NCBI RefSeq assembly: GCF_016495725.1 | Contig: NZ_CP054705.1 | Span: 2,294,001-2,358,000, forward strand | DNA: 64,000 bases | Reading direction: 5' to 3' | From: Salicibibacter cibarius | GTDB lineage: Bacteria; Bacillota; Bacilli; Bacillales; Marinococcaceae | Part shown: piece by piece, positions 1-8,613 of the stretch | Position numbering within the stretch: position 1 is the first letter of the stretch | How the letters are laid out: every line of letters starts with the position of its first letter | Made by a program: the position numbers and the translations under genes | Notes under the pieces: model-generated | What the model saw: only the letters and a program-made list of their open reading frames with translations | Told to the model about the DNA's origin: nothing | Database searches by the model: none

Positions 1-51
1 CAAAGATATGTGAAACAAATAAAGAAAAGAATAAAAAGCGGGTGTATAAAA

Positions 52-1842
52 ATGACAACGACGTATGAAAAACGGCAGGATGTTCCTGAAAAAGAAAAAT
101 GGGATTTGACCGACCTTTACACATCCGAAGATGATTGGCAAAAAGACGTCGATGATGTGTTGAAAATGGCAGGTGACCTGAAAACGTACGATGGAAACAT
201 CAACGACGGCGCTTCTCTTTTCGCCTACTTAAAAAAACAAGAAGAAATGATTTATAAGCTCCAACATGTTTTCGCCTACACGATGTTTTCTTCCGACATC
301 GACACCCGGGATTCCCATGCGCAGCAACTGAAAGCAAAAGCTTCCCAGACAGGTGTAAAAGTGAGTGAAGCAACAGCTTTTTTCATGCCTTTTTTATTAA
401 GCCTCGATGAAGCAACTTTGGAGCAATATATTCAGGAAGAAGAGCAACTTGCTTATTTTGAAGACAATCTATGGAAGTCGTTTCGATATAAACCTTATGT
501 TCTTTCGAAAGAAAAAGAAGAACTGCTTTCACAATTAGGCGAGTCGTTATCAGCGCCTGCGGATACGTACAATATGCTCAATAATGCCGATATCCCGTTT
601 GGCAATGTGACCGACGAAGATGGGAACGAGGTGCAGTTGAGCCGCGGCATGTACGCGAAGCGCATCGAAGATGAAGACCGGAACGTTCGAAAAGAAGCTT
701 ATAAGGCCTATTACAAGCCTTATGTGGAATTAAACAACACGATCGCGACGAACCTTGCCGCAGAAGTGAAAACAAACACGACGATCGCAAAATTGCGTGG
801 TCATGACTCTGCGCTCAGCCAATCCCTTTTCGGAGATAATATTCCCGTGGACGTGTATGAAAATTTGCTTACAACAGCAAAAAATAACATTCAACCCTTG
901 CATGATTACACGGCCATACGAAAAGAAAAACTAGGTGTCGATGAGCTGCGCCAGTATGACTTGAACGTGGCACTCGTTCCTGATATGAAAGTGGACATTT
1001 CTTATGATGACGCTTACGATACGATGCTGAAAGCGCTCGCGCCTCTTGGTGATGAATATATTGAAGTTCTCCGGGAGTTCAGAGATAAACGCTACATTGA
1101 TGTGCGGGAAACACGGGGAAAAAAATCAGGCGCGTATAATATGGGCGTGTATGGCGTTCACCCATTCGTTTTGCTTAATCACCATGATGATTTAAACAGC
1201 CAGTTCACGCTCGTCCATGAAATGGGCCACGCGATGCATAGCTACTTTTCAAACAAACACCAGCCGCAAATTACAGCCAACTATCGTATTTTCGTTGCGG
1301 AAGTTGCGTCTACCGTCAACGAGGTCTTGCTGATCCAACACTTGCTCAAAGAAACCGAGGACCCGAAAATGCGGAAATATCTGCTCAATCACTTCATTGA
1401 ACAGTTCAAAGGCACGTTCTTTACTCAAGTTATGTTCGCGGATTTTGAAAAACAAACCCATGAACGGGCGGAAGCGGAAGAGCCGTTGGATGCGAACAGT
1501 TTAAATGAATTATATGAATCGCTCTTTCGCACCTATCATGGGCCAACGCTCGTTTTCAACGATGAAGTGAAGTATGGATGGTCACGCATCCCCCACTTCT
1601 ACCGGGCTTTTTATGTGTATCAATACGCGACAGGTTTTGTCTCGGCCATTGATATCGCCATGCGAATTCTTGATGGCAATAAGGAGACACTCGACAATTA
1701 TTTGCAGTTTTTGCGTAGCGGCAGTGAGGATTTTCCACTCGAATTATTGAAAAAAGCGGGAGTTGACTTAACAACGCCGGAACCGGTGGAGAATGCCATG
1801 AAAATGTTTAGCGACACCGTGGAAGCGTTCAGAAAAGCATGA
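52..1842 (+). CDS. pepF: Oligoendopeptidase F (M3 metallopeptidase)
   Basis: Cytoplasmic zinc endopeptidase that cuts short oligopeptides. The M3 zinc motif HEMGH (H389, E390, H393 from this start) is present, and the third ligand is expected in the FVAEVAS segment about 25 residues on. The N-terminal oligopeptidase-F domain is complete, and 596 aa is the usual family length. A GTG 14 codons upstream is in frame, but the ATG at 52 starts directly with the family's conserved KWDLTDLY region and is preceded by a weak GCGGGTG ribosome site. The gene stands alone and ends before a strong bidirectional terminator. Confidence is high for family, moderate for the start. Confidence 0.93.
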   Translation: MTTTYEKRQDVPEKEKWDLTDLYTSEDDWQKDVDDVLKMAGDLKTYDGNINDGASLFAYLKKQEEMIYKLQHVFAYTMFSSDIDTRDSHAQQLKAKASQTGVKVSEATAFFMPFLLSLDEATLEQYIQEEEQLAYFEDNLWKSFRYKPYVLSKEKEELLSQLGESLSAPADTYNMLNNADIPFGNVTDEDGNEVQLSRGMYAKRIEDEDRNVRKEAYKAYYKPYVELNNTIATNLAAEVKTNTTIAKLRGHDSALSQSLFGDNIPVDVYENLLTTAKNNIQPLHDYTAIRKEKLGVDELRQYDLNVALVPDMKVDISYDDAYDTMLKALAPLGDEYIEVLREFRDKRYIDVRETRGKKSGAYNMGVYGVHPFVLLNHHDDLNSQFTLVHEMGHAMHSYFSNKHQPQITANYRIFVAEVASTVNEVLLIQHLLKETEDPKMRKYLLNHFIEQFKGTFFTQVMFADFEKQTHERAEAEEPLDANSLNELYESLFRTYHGPTLVFNDEVKYGWSRIPHFYRAFYVYQYATGFVSAIDIAMRILDGNKETLDNYLQFLRSGSEDFPLELLKKAGVDLTTPEPVENAMKMFSDTVEAFRKA

Positions 1843-1903
1843 TCACCCGGAAGTTAGGGTTCAGAAGCCGGAAGACGGAAGCCGATCCCGTTGACTGTTG
1901 ACG

Positions 1904-1945
1904 TTATAAAGCCGCATTCTTCCATTGAAGAATGCGGCTTTATAA
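1904..1945. terminator. Bidirectional terminator, 19-bp perfect stem
   Basis: Arms at 1904-1922 and 1927-1945 are perfectly complementary with a CATT loop and have A/T runs on both outer sides. The hairpin sits between pepF and the convergent gene at 1957-2796 and can serve both. Confidence 0.9.
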
Positions 1946-1956
1946 AAATCTGATGA

Positions 1957-2796
1957 CTATTGCTTTAAAGCTCCGTTCGCCTCTGGAATGTTATCGACGT
2001 CAAGGGCATTCATTTCACAGAAGTATTTCAGGAAATTTTCAGCCACTTTTATTTCCTCTTCATCCGTTTTTAATGCAATAATATCCTTTAAGATTTGAGC
2101 GGCCCAAGCATTTTCGAAATATCGATATTTACCGGAATTCCATGTCATTCGATGAGGATATTTCTTATTGACATAATAATTCCAGAAAAGCATGTTCTCA
2201 GTTTCATGGTCTGTGAGCTTGATTCTAAATTCCTCATGAGCCGGGACGATTCCATCATCGCTAAGATTGCCGATAAATGTTTCACTTACCATATAGAGAC
2301 CGAGAATTTGTCTTTCTGTTTCTGGTTTGTCCGACTTTTTTGCAGTCAAAAGACATAGACTGTTCGGACGCAATCGTGATGGCCTGTTAAGCTCGCCTTT
2401 ATTTTTTCCGCTTTTGACTTTACCGCTAGGCATTTGCCAGTCGGTAAATACATTTTGTTGCACTTCTTCGTCTAACCAGAAAACAATTTGAGAGCTTTTA
2501 TGAATTTTATTGTTCTTCAGTTTTTTTCTAAGCTGCTGTTCAAGCGCCTGCCGCTCTTTGTCCTCTTCCCGTTTCTTTTCAAGCTCTTTCTTTTCCGTCT
2601 CCCGTTCAGAAATGATTTTCTGCAGATACTTCGCAGTATCCCGATTCTTTAATGTTATAAATGTTCCAAAAGCATCAGGGTAAACGAATTTTTTTGTCTC
2701 CTCATTGAAATCAATCGTGATGCTAGATTCGTCCTGATCCACAATATCTCCTTCACCAAAGGTTTTATGAGTTATTTCTTCATTAATTAAATTCAT
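1957..2796 (-). CDS. Unknown protein with UvrD-tail-like N-terminus
   Basis: A 279-aa protein not recognised as a named family. Residues 8-55 (THKTFGEGDIV ... FVYPDAF) resemble the small Tudor-like beta domain found at the C-terminus of UvrD/PcrA helicases and in other nucleic-acid proteins. Residues 55-95 form a charged coiled coil rich in E/K. The rest is an acidic globular part with many aromatic residues and no catalytic motif that I recognise. GGAGAG lies 7 nt before the ATG, and TATAAT lies just upstream. It stands alone, convergent with pepF. A DNA- or RNA-linked role is only an inference from the N-terminal domain. Confidence 0.75.
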   Translation of the reverse strand: MNLINEEITHKTFGEGDIVDQDESSITIDFNEETKKFVYPDAFGTFITLKNRDTAKYLQKIISERETEKKELEKKREEDKERQALEQQLRKKLKNNKIHKSSQIVFWLDEEVQQNVFTDWQMPSGKVKSGKNKGELNRPSRLRPNSLCLLTAKKSDKPETERQILGLYMVSETFIGNLSDDGIVPAHEEFRIKLTDHETENMLFWNYYVNKKYPHRMTWNSGKYRYFENAWAAQILKDIIALKTDEEEIKVAENFLKYFCEMNALDVDNIPEANGALKQ

Positions 2797-3065
2797 TCAT
2801 ACACTCTCCATGTTCATTATAGTTAGACGCGTATTTTCTGATCAGTCCGCCACGAATTAAAAAACCGCACCCAAATTCTGTCTAGAATAAGTTGCGCACA
2901 ATGATCGAATGTCCTCTCCATATTATTGTAATTATAGCTTATCATATAATCTGAAATAATGCAAGTTATCTGTTGACATCGGCAGTATGTTTATTGTAAA
3001 ATATATAGTTATTTTATTTATTCCTTCAGATCAAACCCAAACATCCACATATCGGATGATAGTGT
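2797..3065. other. AT-rich spacer with an orphan promoter
   Basis: No reading frame here is supported by a ribosome site or family resemblance. The spacer holds the leader of the minus-strand gene ending at 1957 and, on the plus strand, a consensus promoter at 2973-3002 with no gene downstream on that strand before 3503. Confidence 0.6.
2973..3002 (+). promoter_or_regulatory. Orphan SigA-type promoter
   Basis: A perfect TTGACA (2973-2978) lies 18 bp from TAAAAT (2997-3002). A transcript would begin near 3009 and run into the hairpin at 3072-3114. There is no plus-strand gene until the glycosylase at 3533, so the product could be a short RNA, a long 5' leader for the glycosylase, or nothing. 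Confidence 0.5.
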
Positions 3066-3114
3066 AAAAAAGACGTTGACTTTCGCCACCAATATTGGTC
3101 GTGAAGTCAACGTC
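3066..3114 (-). terminator. Terminator of the SufT-like gene
   Basis: Perfect 11-bp arms (3072-3082 and 3104-3114), followed on the minus strand by six U (3066-3071), directly downstream of the gene ending at 3125. Confidence 0.85.
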
Positions 3115-3124
3115 CTTTCTGAAA

Positions 3125-3460
3125 TCAATCGGCAACGCCGAGCGCGATTTTTGCATAGCGGGACATTTTGTCCTTATCCCACGGTGGGCTCCAAACGATG
3201 TTTGCTTCGACGCCCCCGATTTCATTTACGTCTTGCAATCCTGATAAAGCATTTTTTATTTCCGATTGGATCATGCCTGCAAGCGGGCAGCCCATGCTCG
3301 TCAACGTCATGGTAATCACTACATTCTTGTCAGGATCCAAGTCGACCTCGTATACTAGACCAAGATTCACAATATCCACGCCGAGCTCAGGGTCAATGAC
3401 ATTTTCCAGTTCTGCCCATACCCGTTCTTCTGTTTCTTGGATATCTTGTTCATCTGCCAT
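3125..3460 (-). CDS. SufT/PaaD-like MIP18 family Fe-S assembly factor
   Basis: A 111-aa protein of the DUF59/MIP18 family, which helps load iron-sulfur clusters onto target proteins in the cytoplasm. Family signatures are visible: VIDPELGVDIVNLGLVY near residues 20-36 and the conserved cysteine in TSMGCPLAG near residue 57. GTG (3469), ATG (3466) and ATG (3460) are all in frame. AAGGGG touches the first two and lies 8 nt before the last, so 3460 is preferred. The gene is monocistronic, with its own terminator, and divergent from the glycosylase gene. Confidence 0.88.
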   Translation of the reverse strand: MADEQDIQETEERVWAELENVIDPELGVDIVNLGLVYEVDLDPDKNVVITMTLTSMGCPLAGMIQSEIKNALSGLQDVNEIGGVEANIVWSPPWDKDKMSRYAKIALGVAD

Positions 3461-3532
3461 ATCCATCACCCCTTTTATTGATTCATTGTACTTGATTTCA
3501 GCTTGTTAGACAATCAGGAGGATCAGATCCCA

Positions 3533-4168
3533 ATGCAAAAACTCCCACGTGCTTTTTTTCAACAGCCTACGTTGGAAGTTGCAAATGCACTTATTGGAAA
3601 ACGTCTCGTTCATCAGCAAGAAGGCGAAACACTCGTGGCCAAAATCGTTGAAGTCGAGGCATATAAAGGACCGGACGACCGTGCCGCCCATACATACGGC
3701 GGCCGCCGCACGCCCAGAAATGAAACAATGTTCGGGGAAGCGGGTCACGCGTATGTTTACCTCATCTATGGCATTCATCACTGTATAAATTGTGTCACCG
3801 TGGGTCCCGAGTATCCCGAAGGGGTACTGCTCCGCGCGGCAGAACCGTTAGAAGGGCTGGAAACGATGGCAAAAAACCGATTCCAACGCCCATACAACAC
3901 GTTGACACTGCCCCAGCAGCGACAATTAACGAACGGTCCGGGTAAACTCGGGCAAGCATTTGGCATCACGAAGGAACGATACAACGGATACGATCTTCAA
4001 AGCGACTCTCTTTTCATTGCAGAGGGATCCGGAGAAGACATTGTTGTCGAAACTTCTCCGCGAGTCGGCATTGATTCGAGCGGCGAAGCGAGAGACTATC
4101 CGTGGCGTTTTTTTGAAAAAGGACAACCCTATGTGTCCAAACGCCCTAAGCCCCGTGCCGACGGATGA
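3533..4168 (+). CDS. DNA-3-methyladenine glycosylase (Mpg/AAG family)
   Basis: Monofunctional base-excision repair glycosylase that removes alkylated purines. The 211-aa length is typical. Family features are present in order: LVAKIVEVEAY (N-terminal, with the catalytic glutamate), AAHTYGGRRTPRNETMF, AYVYLIYGIHHCINCV (the loop that reaches into the minor groove) and LTNGPGKLGQAFGI. AGGAGG at 3516-3521 lies 11 nt before the ATG at 3533, which makes the upstream TTG unlikely. The 3' end overlaps the convergent patA gene by 23 bp, an arrangement that would let the two messages pair at their tails. Confidence 0.94.
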   Translation: MQKLPRAFFQQPTLEVANALIGKRLVHQQEGETLVAKIVEVEAYKGPDDRAAHTYGGRRTPRNETMFGEAGHAYVYLIYGIHHCINCVTVGPEYPEGVLLRAAEPLEGLETMAKNRFQRPYNTLTLPQQRQLTNGPGKLGQAFGITKERYNGYDLQSDSLFIAEGSGEDIVVETSPRVGIDSSGEARDYPWRFFEKGQPYVSKRPKPRADG

Positions 4169-5315
4169 ACCGTTCCAAGCGATGGCATGCTTCCGTGAGA
4201 TTTTCCATGTCATAAGCATAGGAAAGGCGCACAAACCCTTCGCCATATGAAGAAAAGGCTGTGCCTGGAACGACGGCAAGTTTTTCTTCTTCCAATAAAC
4301 GCTCAGCAAATGTATAGGAATCAAGTCCGGTCGTTTGGATCGACGGGAACAAGTAGAAGGCGCCTTCAGGTTTTTCGACGGCCATTTCCATGTCACGTAA
4401 ACGACGAAGCATGTAATCCCGTCGTTTTTCATATTCCGTCCGCATGCGATCCGCATCGTCTTTTCCTACGGTCAATGCCGAAAGCGCGGCATGTTGGGAA
4501 ATGGAACTTGGACAAGAAATGTTGTAGCTATGCACTTTCAACAGTTGTTCCGTAAGTGCTGCCGGTGCGAACGCGAAACCGATTCTCCATCCCGTCATGC
4601 TGTGTGATTTCGACAAGCCGTTAATGACAACGGTACGTTCTTTCATGCCGGGTTGGAAAGCAATGGAGGAATGAGGCCGCGCATAAACGAGTTCGCTATA
4701 GATTTCATCACTGACAACAAAAATATTTGTATCCCGAAGAACAGCGGCAATCGCCTTTAATTCCTCTTCGGTGAGCACCACCCCGGTCGGGTTGGAAGGA
4801 TAGGATAGGATAATTGCGCGTGTTTGCGGCGTTATCGCTGCTTGAATTGCCTCTTTTGTCAGCTTAAAATTCGTCTTGCTCGTATCGATATACGTTGGCT
4901 TCGCGCCGTTTAGCCGAATAAGCGGTTCATATGCCGGATACGCCGGTACAGGCAAAAGCACCTCATCCCCGCTAGAAAGCATTGTGCGCAAGGCAATGTC
5001 CAGCGCCTGGCTTGCTCCAACGGTGGTGATTGCTTCTCTTTTCGCATCATACGTCAATCCGTATTTTTCCCGTAAAAAATCCGTGGCGGCTTCTTTCAGT
5101 TCCGGAATGCCTCCGTTTGCCGTATAAGTGGTGTGATTATGATCAATCGCCTGTTTGGCGGCTTCTTTCACATGACCGGGGGTGTGAAAATCCGGTTGGC
5201 CGAGAGTGAGTTGCACCGCTCCTTCTACAGTCGCCACTTTATCAAAAAATTGCCGGATGCCCGATCGTTGAATATGCAATACGTTTTCATTTATGTTCCG
5301 ATCCAAATGTTCCAT
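4146..5315 (-). CDS. patA: PatA-type PLP aminotransferase
   Basis: Class I/II aminotransferase, 389 aa. It closely follows Bacillus PatA, which acts as an N-acetyl-L,L-diaminopimelate aminotransferase in the acetylated lysine/DAP pathway. Visible residues: SYPSNPTG with the PLP-contacting asparagine (N175), D203 and Y206 in VSDEIYSE, and the Schiff-base lysine K236 in GLSKSHSMTGWR, followed by the phosphate-binding arginine. The match extends to the N-terminus (MEHL) and C-terminus (YGEGFVRLSYA). It is monocistronic and overlaps the glycosylase tail to tail. Substrate specificity rests on similarity, since related PatB/AspB enzymes share the fold. Confidence 0.87.
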   Translation of the reverse strand: MEHLDRNINENVLHIQRSGIRQFFDKVATVEGAVQLTLGQPDFHTPGHVKEAAKQAIDHNHTTYTANGGIPELKEAATDFLREKYGLTYDAKREAITTVGASQALDIALRTMLSSGDEVLLPVPAYPAYEPLIRLNGAKPTYIDTSKTNFKLTKEAIQAAITPQTRAIILSYPSNPTGVVLTEEELKAIAAVLRDTNIFVVSDEIYSELVYARPHSSIAFQPGMKERTVVINGLSKSHSMTGWRIGFAFAPAALTEQLLKVHSYNISCPSSISQHAALSALTVGKDDADRMRTEYEKRRDYMLRRLRDMEMAVEKPEGAFYLFPSIQTTGLDSYTFAERLLEEEKLAVVPGTAFSSYGEGFVRLSYAYDMENLTEACHRLERFIRRHGA

Positions 5316-5439
5316 TGTTTATGCCCTCCCCTTCTTATCAAGATTATCACACCTCCCTGGTAAAAAAAATGGAATTAAGGCATAGCATCTATGCTGTTTC
5401 TTCGTTACAATAAAAAATATGAAAGAGAGGTGACGAAAA

Positions 5440-5628
5440 ATGGCAAGACCGGACGAACGAGTATTAATGACAATCGATGGCTACCAATTTAAAAAAGCTC
5501 GTAGCTATAACCAAGTATTTATTACGTCCCCCCAAGGCGTGAATATTACGTTGGATGTGCATGTATTGAAAGAATTTATTAACCAACTGGAAAATAATGA
5601 AACAACTGCCAAACAATTCGGGCTATAA
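5440..5628 (+). CDS. Small conserved-looking protein, unknown
   Basis: A 62-aa basic/neutral protein without signal peptide or membrane segment. GAGAGGTG lies 6 nt before the ATG, and a terminator overlaps the stop codon, so it looks like a complete single-gene unit. The composition alternates short hydrophobic strands and polar turns up to an acidic amphipathic tail (KEFINQLENNE). I do not recognise the family and assign no function. Confidence 0.75.
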   Translation: MARPDERVLMTIDGYQFKKARSYNQVFITSPQGVNITLDVHVLKEFINQLENNETTAKQFGL

Positions 5629-5650
5629 GTCTGTCTCGAATTGTTTTTTT
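5612..5650 (+). terminator. Terminator overlapping the 62-aa gene's stop
   Basis: Arms AACAATTCG (5612-5620) and CGAATTGTT (5637-5645) are followed by a run of T. The left arm lies within the last codons of the gene. Confidence 0.8.
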
Positions 5651-5676
5651 GTTTGCGAATGAAAAGAGTAGGGTAA
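5651..5676 (+). promoter_or_regulatory. SigB-like promoter for the BCCT carrier
   Basis: GTTTGC (5651-5656), 14 bp, then GGGTAA (5671-5676) resembles the SigB consensus GTTTAA-N12-14-GGGTAT. Control of the betaine carriers opuD and opuE by SigB is established in Bacillus subtilis. Transcription would start near 5683, leaving a leader of about 67 nt. Confidence 0.6.
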
Positions 5677-5704
5677 CATTACACATATACTGTTATTCAT
5701 TTGA

Positions 5705-5752
5705 AAGGGGGAATGTAAAGGTTCTAAATTACGGAGCCTTTACGTTGACATG
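5705..5752 (+). promoter_or_regulatory. Hairpin between Shine-Dalgarno and start codon
   Basis: A strong ribosome site AAGGGGG (5705-5711) lies 38 nt from the start ATG (5750), too far for normal use. Between them an 11-bp stem with two G-U pairs (5715-5725 with 5733-5743, loop AAATTAC) can fold. Folding would leave about 9 unpaired nt between ribosome site and ATG, which is ideal spacing. The weaker GGAG inside the 3' arm is the alternative ribosome site and would be hidden by the same fold. Details are in the findings. Confidence 0.5.
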
Positions 5753-7441
5753 TCAAAGCATTATACATACGAAATGAAGCGTCCAAACATTGTTTTCGCG
5801 ATTTCAGCTATTTTAGTGCTGGCATTCGTCTTATGGGGGGCGCTGAACACCCCGTCGCTGGAACACGTCGCGAATGTTGCACTGGACTTTACCATTGAGA
5901 ACTTTGGCTGGTTTTACATGATTGCAACGGCCTTCTTTGTTGCTTTTTCTATTTTTGTCGTCTTCAGCCCTTTTGGAAAAATTCGGCTCGGTAAAGAAGA
6001 TGATCGGCCCGAATACCCTTTTTATACGTGGATCGGCATGATTTTTGCCGCCGGGATCGGCGTAGGCTTTGTTTTTTGGGGAGTAGCCGAGCCGGTCATG
6101 TATTACTTGGATCCGCCCGAAGGCATTACCCCGGAAACGGCAGCGGCTGCTGACGCAGGTATTCGCTATGGATCCTTTCATTGGTCTCTGCACGTATGGG
6201 CAATCTTTGGCGTAGTCGGGTTAACGCTTGCTTATGTACAGTTTAGAAAAGATAAACCGGCGTTAATCAGTTCCGCTTTCGCCTCTTATTTTGGAAACCA
6301 AATGGAAAGATGGCCGGGAAAAGCAATTGACACATTTGCTGTGATGTCGACCGCGATGGGGGTTGCGACAACGTTTGGTTTGAGCGCGTTGCAAATGTCC
6401 GGGGGGCTCTCTTATATTACGGGCATCCCCAATAATTTCGTTACCCAATTTACAATTATCGCCATCGTTACCGTTTTATTTATCATTTCGGCAGCTTCCG
6501 GCGTAAACCGGGGGATCAAGTATTTAAGTAACATCAATTTGGTCCTCGCGGCCGTCTTGCTTTTGTTCGTCATCGCTGCCGGACCAACGATCCAAATTGC
6601 CGAGAGCTTCTTGACGACACTTGGCGGATACATGTCCAACATTGTGCCGATGAGTTTGGAATTAGCCCCACATTCGGCGGAAGAGAGCGAATGGCTCGGT
6701 GCCAACACGATCTTCTTCTGGGCGTGGCACATGTCTTGGGCCCCCTTTATCGGTTTATTTATCGCGAGGGTATCGCGGGGGCGAACCGTTCGGGAATATA
6801 TGATGGGGGTACTGCTTTTGCCATCTTTAGTCGGTGTTGTTTGGTTCACGGCGTTTGGCGGTACTGGGCTGTACCAGGAAATTGTGATGGGCACCGGCAT
6901 TTCCGAATTAGTGACCGCGAATGAAGAAATCGCGCTGTTTGAAATGCTTTCCAGTATGCCTATGGCACTGATTATGAGCATCTTGGCCTTTGTGTTAATC
7001 GGCATTTTCTTCATTACTTCGGCTGATTCCGCATCTTACGTGCTTGGGGTCATGACCTCGCAAGGCGGGCTTAAACCAATGCTCTCCATTAAAATTATAT
7101 GGGGATTTTTGATTGCCGGCACGGCAAGCGTTCTGCTATTAACCGGAGGTTTGGAAGGATTACAAACCGCTGCTATCGTATCTGCGCTCCCCTTTGGGGT
7201 GATCATGGTTTCTATGGTGATCGTCGTTCTTCTCATGATGATGAAAGATCATAAGATCGCAAAAAGAAAGCAGAAAGAAAAAGAAACAGCGGAACTCACA
7301 GAAAATATCCGTGAAGAAATGTACGATGAGATGAGAGATGAAGTGTACGATAAAATAAAAGAAGACGTGCATCAACAAGTGCAAGAGGAAATGGAGGAAG
7401 AAAGAAACGGGCAAAATAATCAAGACGATCAACGATCATAA
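5750..7441 (+). CDS. BCCT family betaine transporter (OpuD-like)
   Basis: Sodium- or proton-coupled uptake carrier for glycine betaine or related trimethylammonium osmolytes in the cytoplasmic membrane. It has 563 aa and about 12 transmembrane segments. The BCCT signature is clear: WIGMIFAAGIGVGFVFWGVAEP in TM3-4, the tryptophan-rich FFWAWHMSWAPFIG, and ARVSRGRTVREYMMG. The C-terminal 65 residues are a highly charged, probably coiled-coil tail (EEMYDEMRDEVYDKIKEDV). Such tails act as osmotic sensors in BetP-type carriers, and this one is acidic rather than basic. It sits behind a SigB-like promoter and the structured leader described above. Exact substrate is not determined. Confidence 0.93.
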   Translation: MSKHYTYEMKRPNIVFAISAILVLAFVLWGALNTPSLEHVANVALDFTIENFGWFYMIATAFFVAFSIFVVFSPFGKIRLGKEDDRPEYPFYTWIGMIFAAGIGVGFVFWGVAEPVMYYLDPPEGITPETAAAADAGIRYGSFHWSLHVWAIFGVVGLTLAYVQFRKDKPALISSAFASYFGNQMERWPGKAIDTFAVMSTAMGVATTFGLSALQMSGGLSYITGIPNNFVTQFTIIAIVTVLFIISAASGVNRGIKYLSNINLVLAAVLLLFVIAAGPTIQIAESFLTTLGGYMSNIVPMSLELAPHSAEESEWLGANTIFFWAWHMSWAPFIGLFIARVSRGRTVREYMMGVLLLPSLVGVVWFTAFGGTGLYQEIVMGTGISELVTANEEIALFEMLSSMPMALIMSILAFVLIGIFFITSADSASYVLGVMTSQGGLKPMLSIKIIWGFLIAGTASVLLLTGGLEGLQTAAIVSALPFGVIMVSMVIVVLLMMMKDHKIAKRKQKEKETAELTENIREEMYDEMRDEVYDKIKEDVHQQVQEEMEEERNGQNNQDDQRS

Positions 7442-7478
7442 AAAAATGAGCGGCGCACTCTTCACGCCGCTCATTTTT
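7442..7478. terminator. Bidirectional terminator between carrier and yhfS
   Basis: A 14-bp stem (7442-7455 with 7465-7478) with A and T runs outside, shared by the carrier gene and the convergent thiolase gene whose stop codon lies inside the right arm. Confidence 0.88.
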
Positions 7479-8613
7479 GTTGCTCCACCAACATTGCTGT
7501 CCCCATTCCACCGCCTATTCCCAACGTGGCAATTCCTAATGTCGCATTAGCTACTTCCATTTCTTTTAGCAAACGGACGATCAAGACGGCTCCCGACGCC
7601 CCATACGGATGGCCTAAAGCAATTGCGCCACCCCCAAGGTTTACCCGGTCCCAAGAGATACCCATCTCTTGAATGGACGCGACGACTTGGGAGGCAAATG
7701 CTTCATTAAATTCCATTATTTCAATATCGCTGATATGAAGGTTATTACGCTCTAATAATGCGCGTACCGCCGGCACTGGACCGATACCGAGCAAGTTAGG
7801 ATCGACCCCTACCGTGCAACTATCGACGATGGAAAACCGCGTATCCAGGCCGAGGTTGTTGGCTTGCTGTTGGTTTGTCACAACGGCCAAAGCTGCTCCG
7901 TCATTAATGGGGCACGCGTTTCCGGCGGTAACGGTTCCATTTTTTTGAAAAACAGCGGGCATTCGCTTCAGTTTTCGCATGGATATGTTCGCTCTTGGGC
8001 ATTCATCCTCGTTTATTTGCCCTAAAGGAACGATTTCTTCTTCAAACCTTCCTTCTTTTTGGGCGCGTACAGCTTTTTGCTGGCTTTTATAAGCAAATTC
8101 ATCCTGTATTTCTCTGGATACTTGATATGTACGAGCGACATTTTCTGCTGCCTCCCCCATTTCCGGGTCTCCGATTTCATCCGGCGAAAATCTTGCACGC
8201 TCGAATAATACAGGCAGTTCTTGTGCAGGTCGTGATGGCTTTTCCATTTTCCACGGGGCTTGGCTGACACTTTCAGTTCCCCCGCATAGAAAAAGCGCTT
8301 TTTCGTTCCATTTTGCCCGTTCAAAAGCCAATTCTATGGCAGCAAGCCCGGATCCGCATTGGCGATCAATCGTCACGCCAGGGACGTTTACAGGAATTCC
8401 TGCATTTAATGCACTTAAACGAGCGATATTCCCTCCCGGGCCGACAACATTTCCGAGCATCACATCTTGTATCTTTTCCCCTTGTATACCGGTTTCTTCC
8501 TGCATTTGACGGATCAGCGCGGCAGCCATTTTTTCCGGTCTGTAGCTTTTTAATGTGCCGCCTACTTTTCCGATTGGTGTCCGTTTTGCCCAGCCGATCA
8601 CAACATTACTCAT
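7471..8613 (-). CDS. yhfS: YhfS-like thiolase with an altered second active site
   Basis: Acetyl-CoA acetyltransferase family, 380 aa. The nucleophile C86 is present in TIDRQCGSGL, as are the NEAF asparagine and H335 in ALGHPYGASGA. The second cysteine that acts as acid/base (C378 in Zoogloea thiolase, 30 residues after the histidine) is replaced by glycine: the segment reads ATLGIGGGMG, with G365 at that position. The gene is the last of bioY-yhfT-yhfS and overlaps yhfT by 8 bp, so it is translationally coupled. Being co-controlled with a biotin transporter, it may act on an acyl-CoA related to pimelate or fatty-acid metabolism. That role is inferred, and ordinary thiolase activity is uncertain. 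Confidence 0.85.
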   Translation of the reverse strand: MSNVVIGWAKRTPIGKVGGTLKSYRPEKMAAALIRQMQEETGIQGEKIQDVMLGNVVGPGGNIARLSALNAGIPVNVPGVTIDRQCGSGLAAIELAFERAKWNEKALFLCGGTESVSQAPWKMEKPSRPAQELPVLFERARFSPDEIGDPEMGEAAENVARTYQVSREIQDEFAYKSQQKAVRAQKEGRFEEEIVPLGQINEDECPRANISMRKLKRMPAVFQKNGTVTAGNACPINDGAALAVVTNQQQANNLGLDTRFSIVDSCTVGVDPNLLGIGPVPAVRALLERNNLHISDIEIMEFNEAFASQVVASIQEMGISWDRVNLGGGAIALGHPYGASGAVLIVRLLKEMEVANATLGIATLGIGGGMGTAMLVEQQK

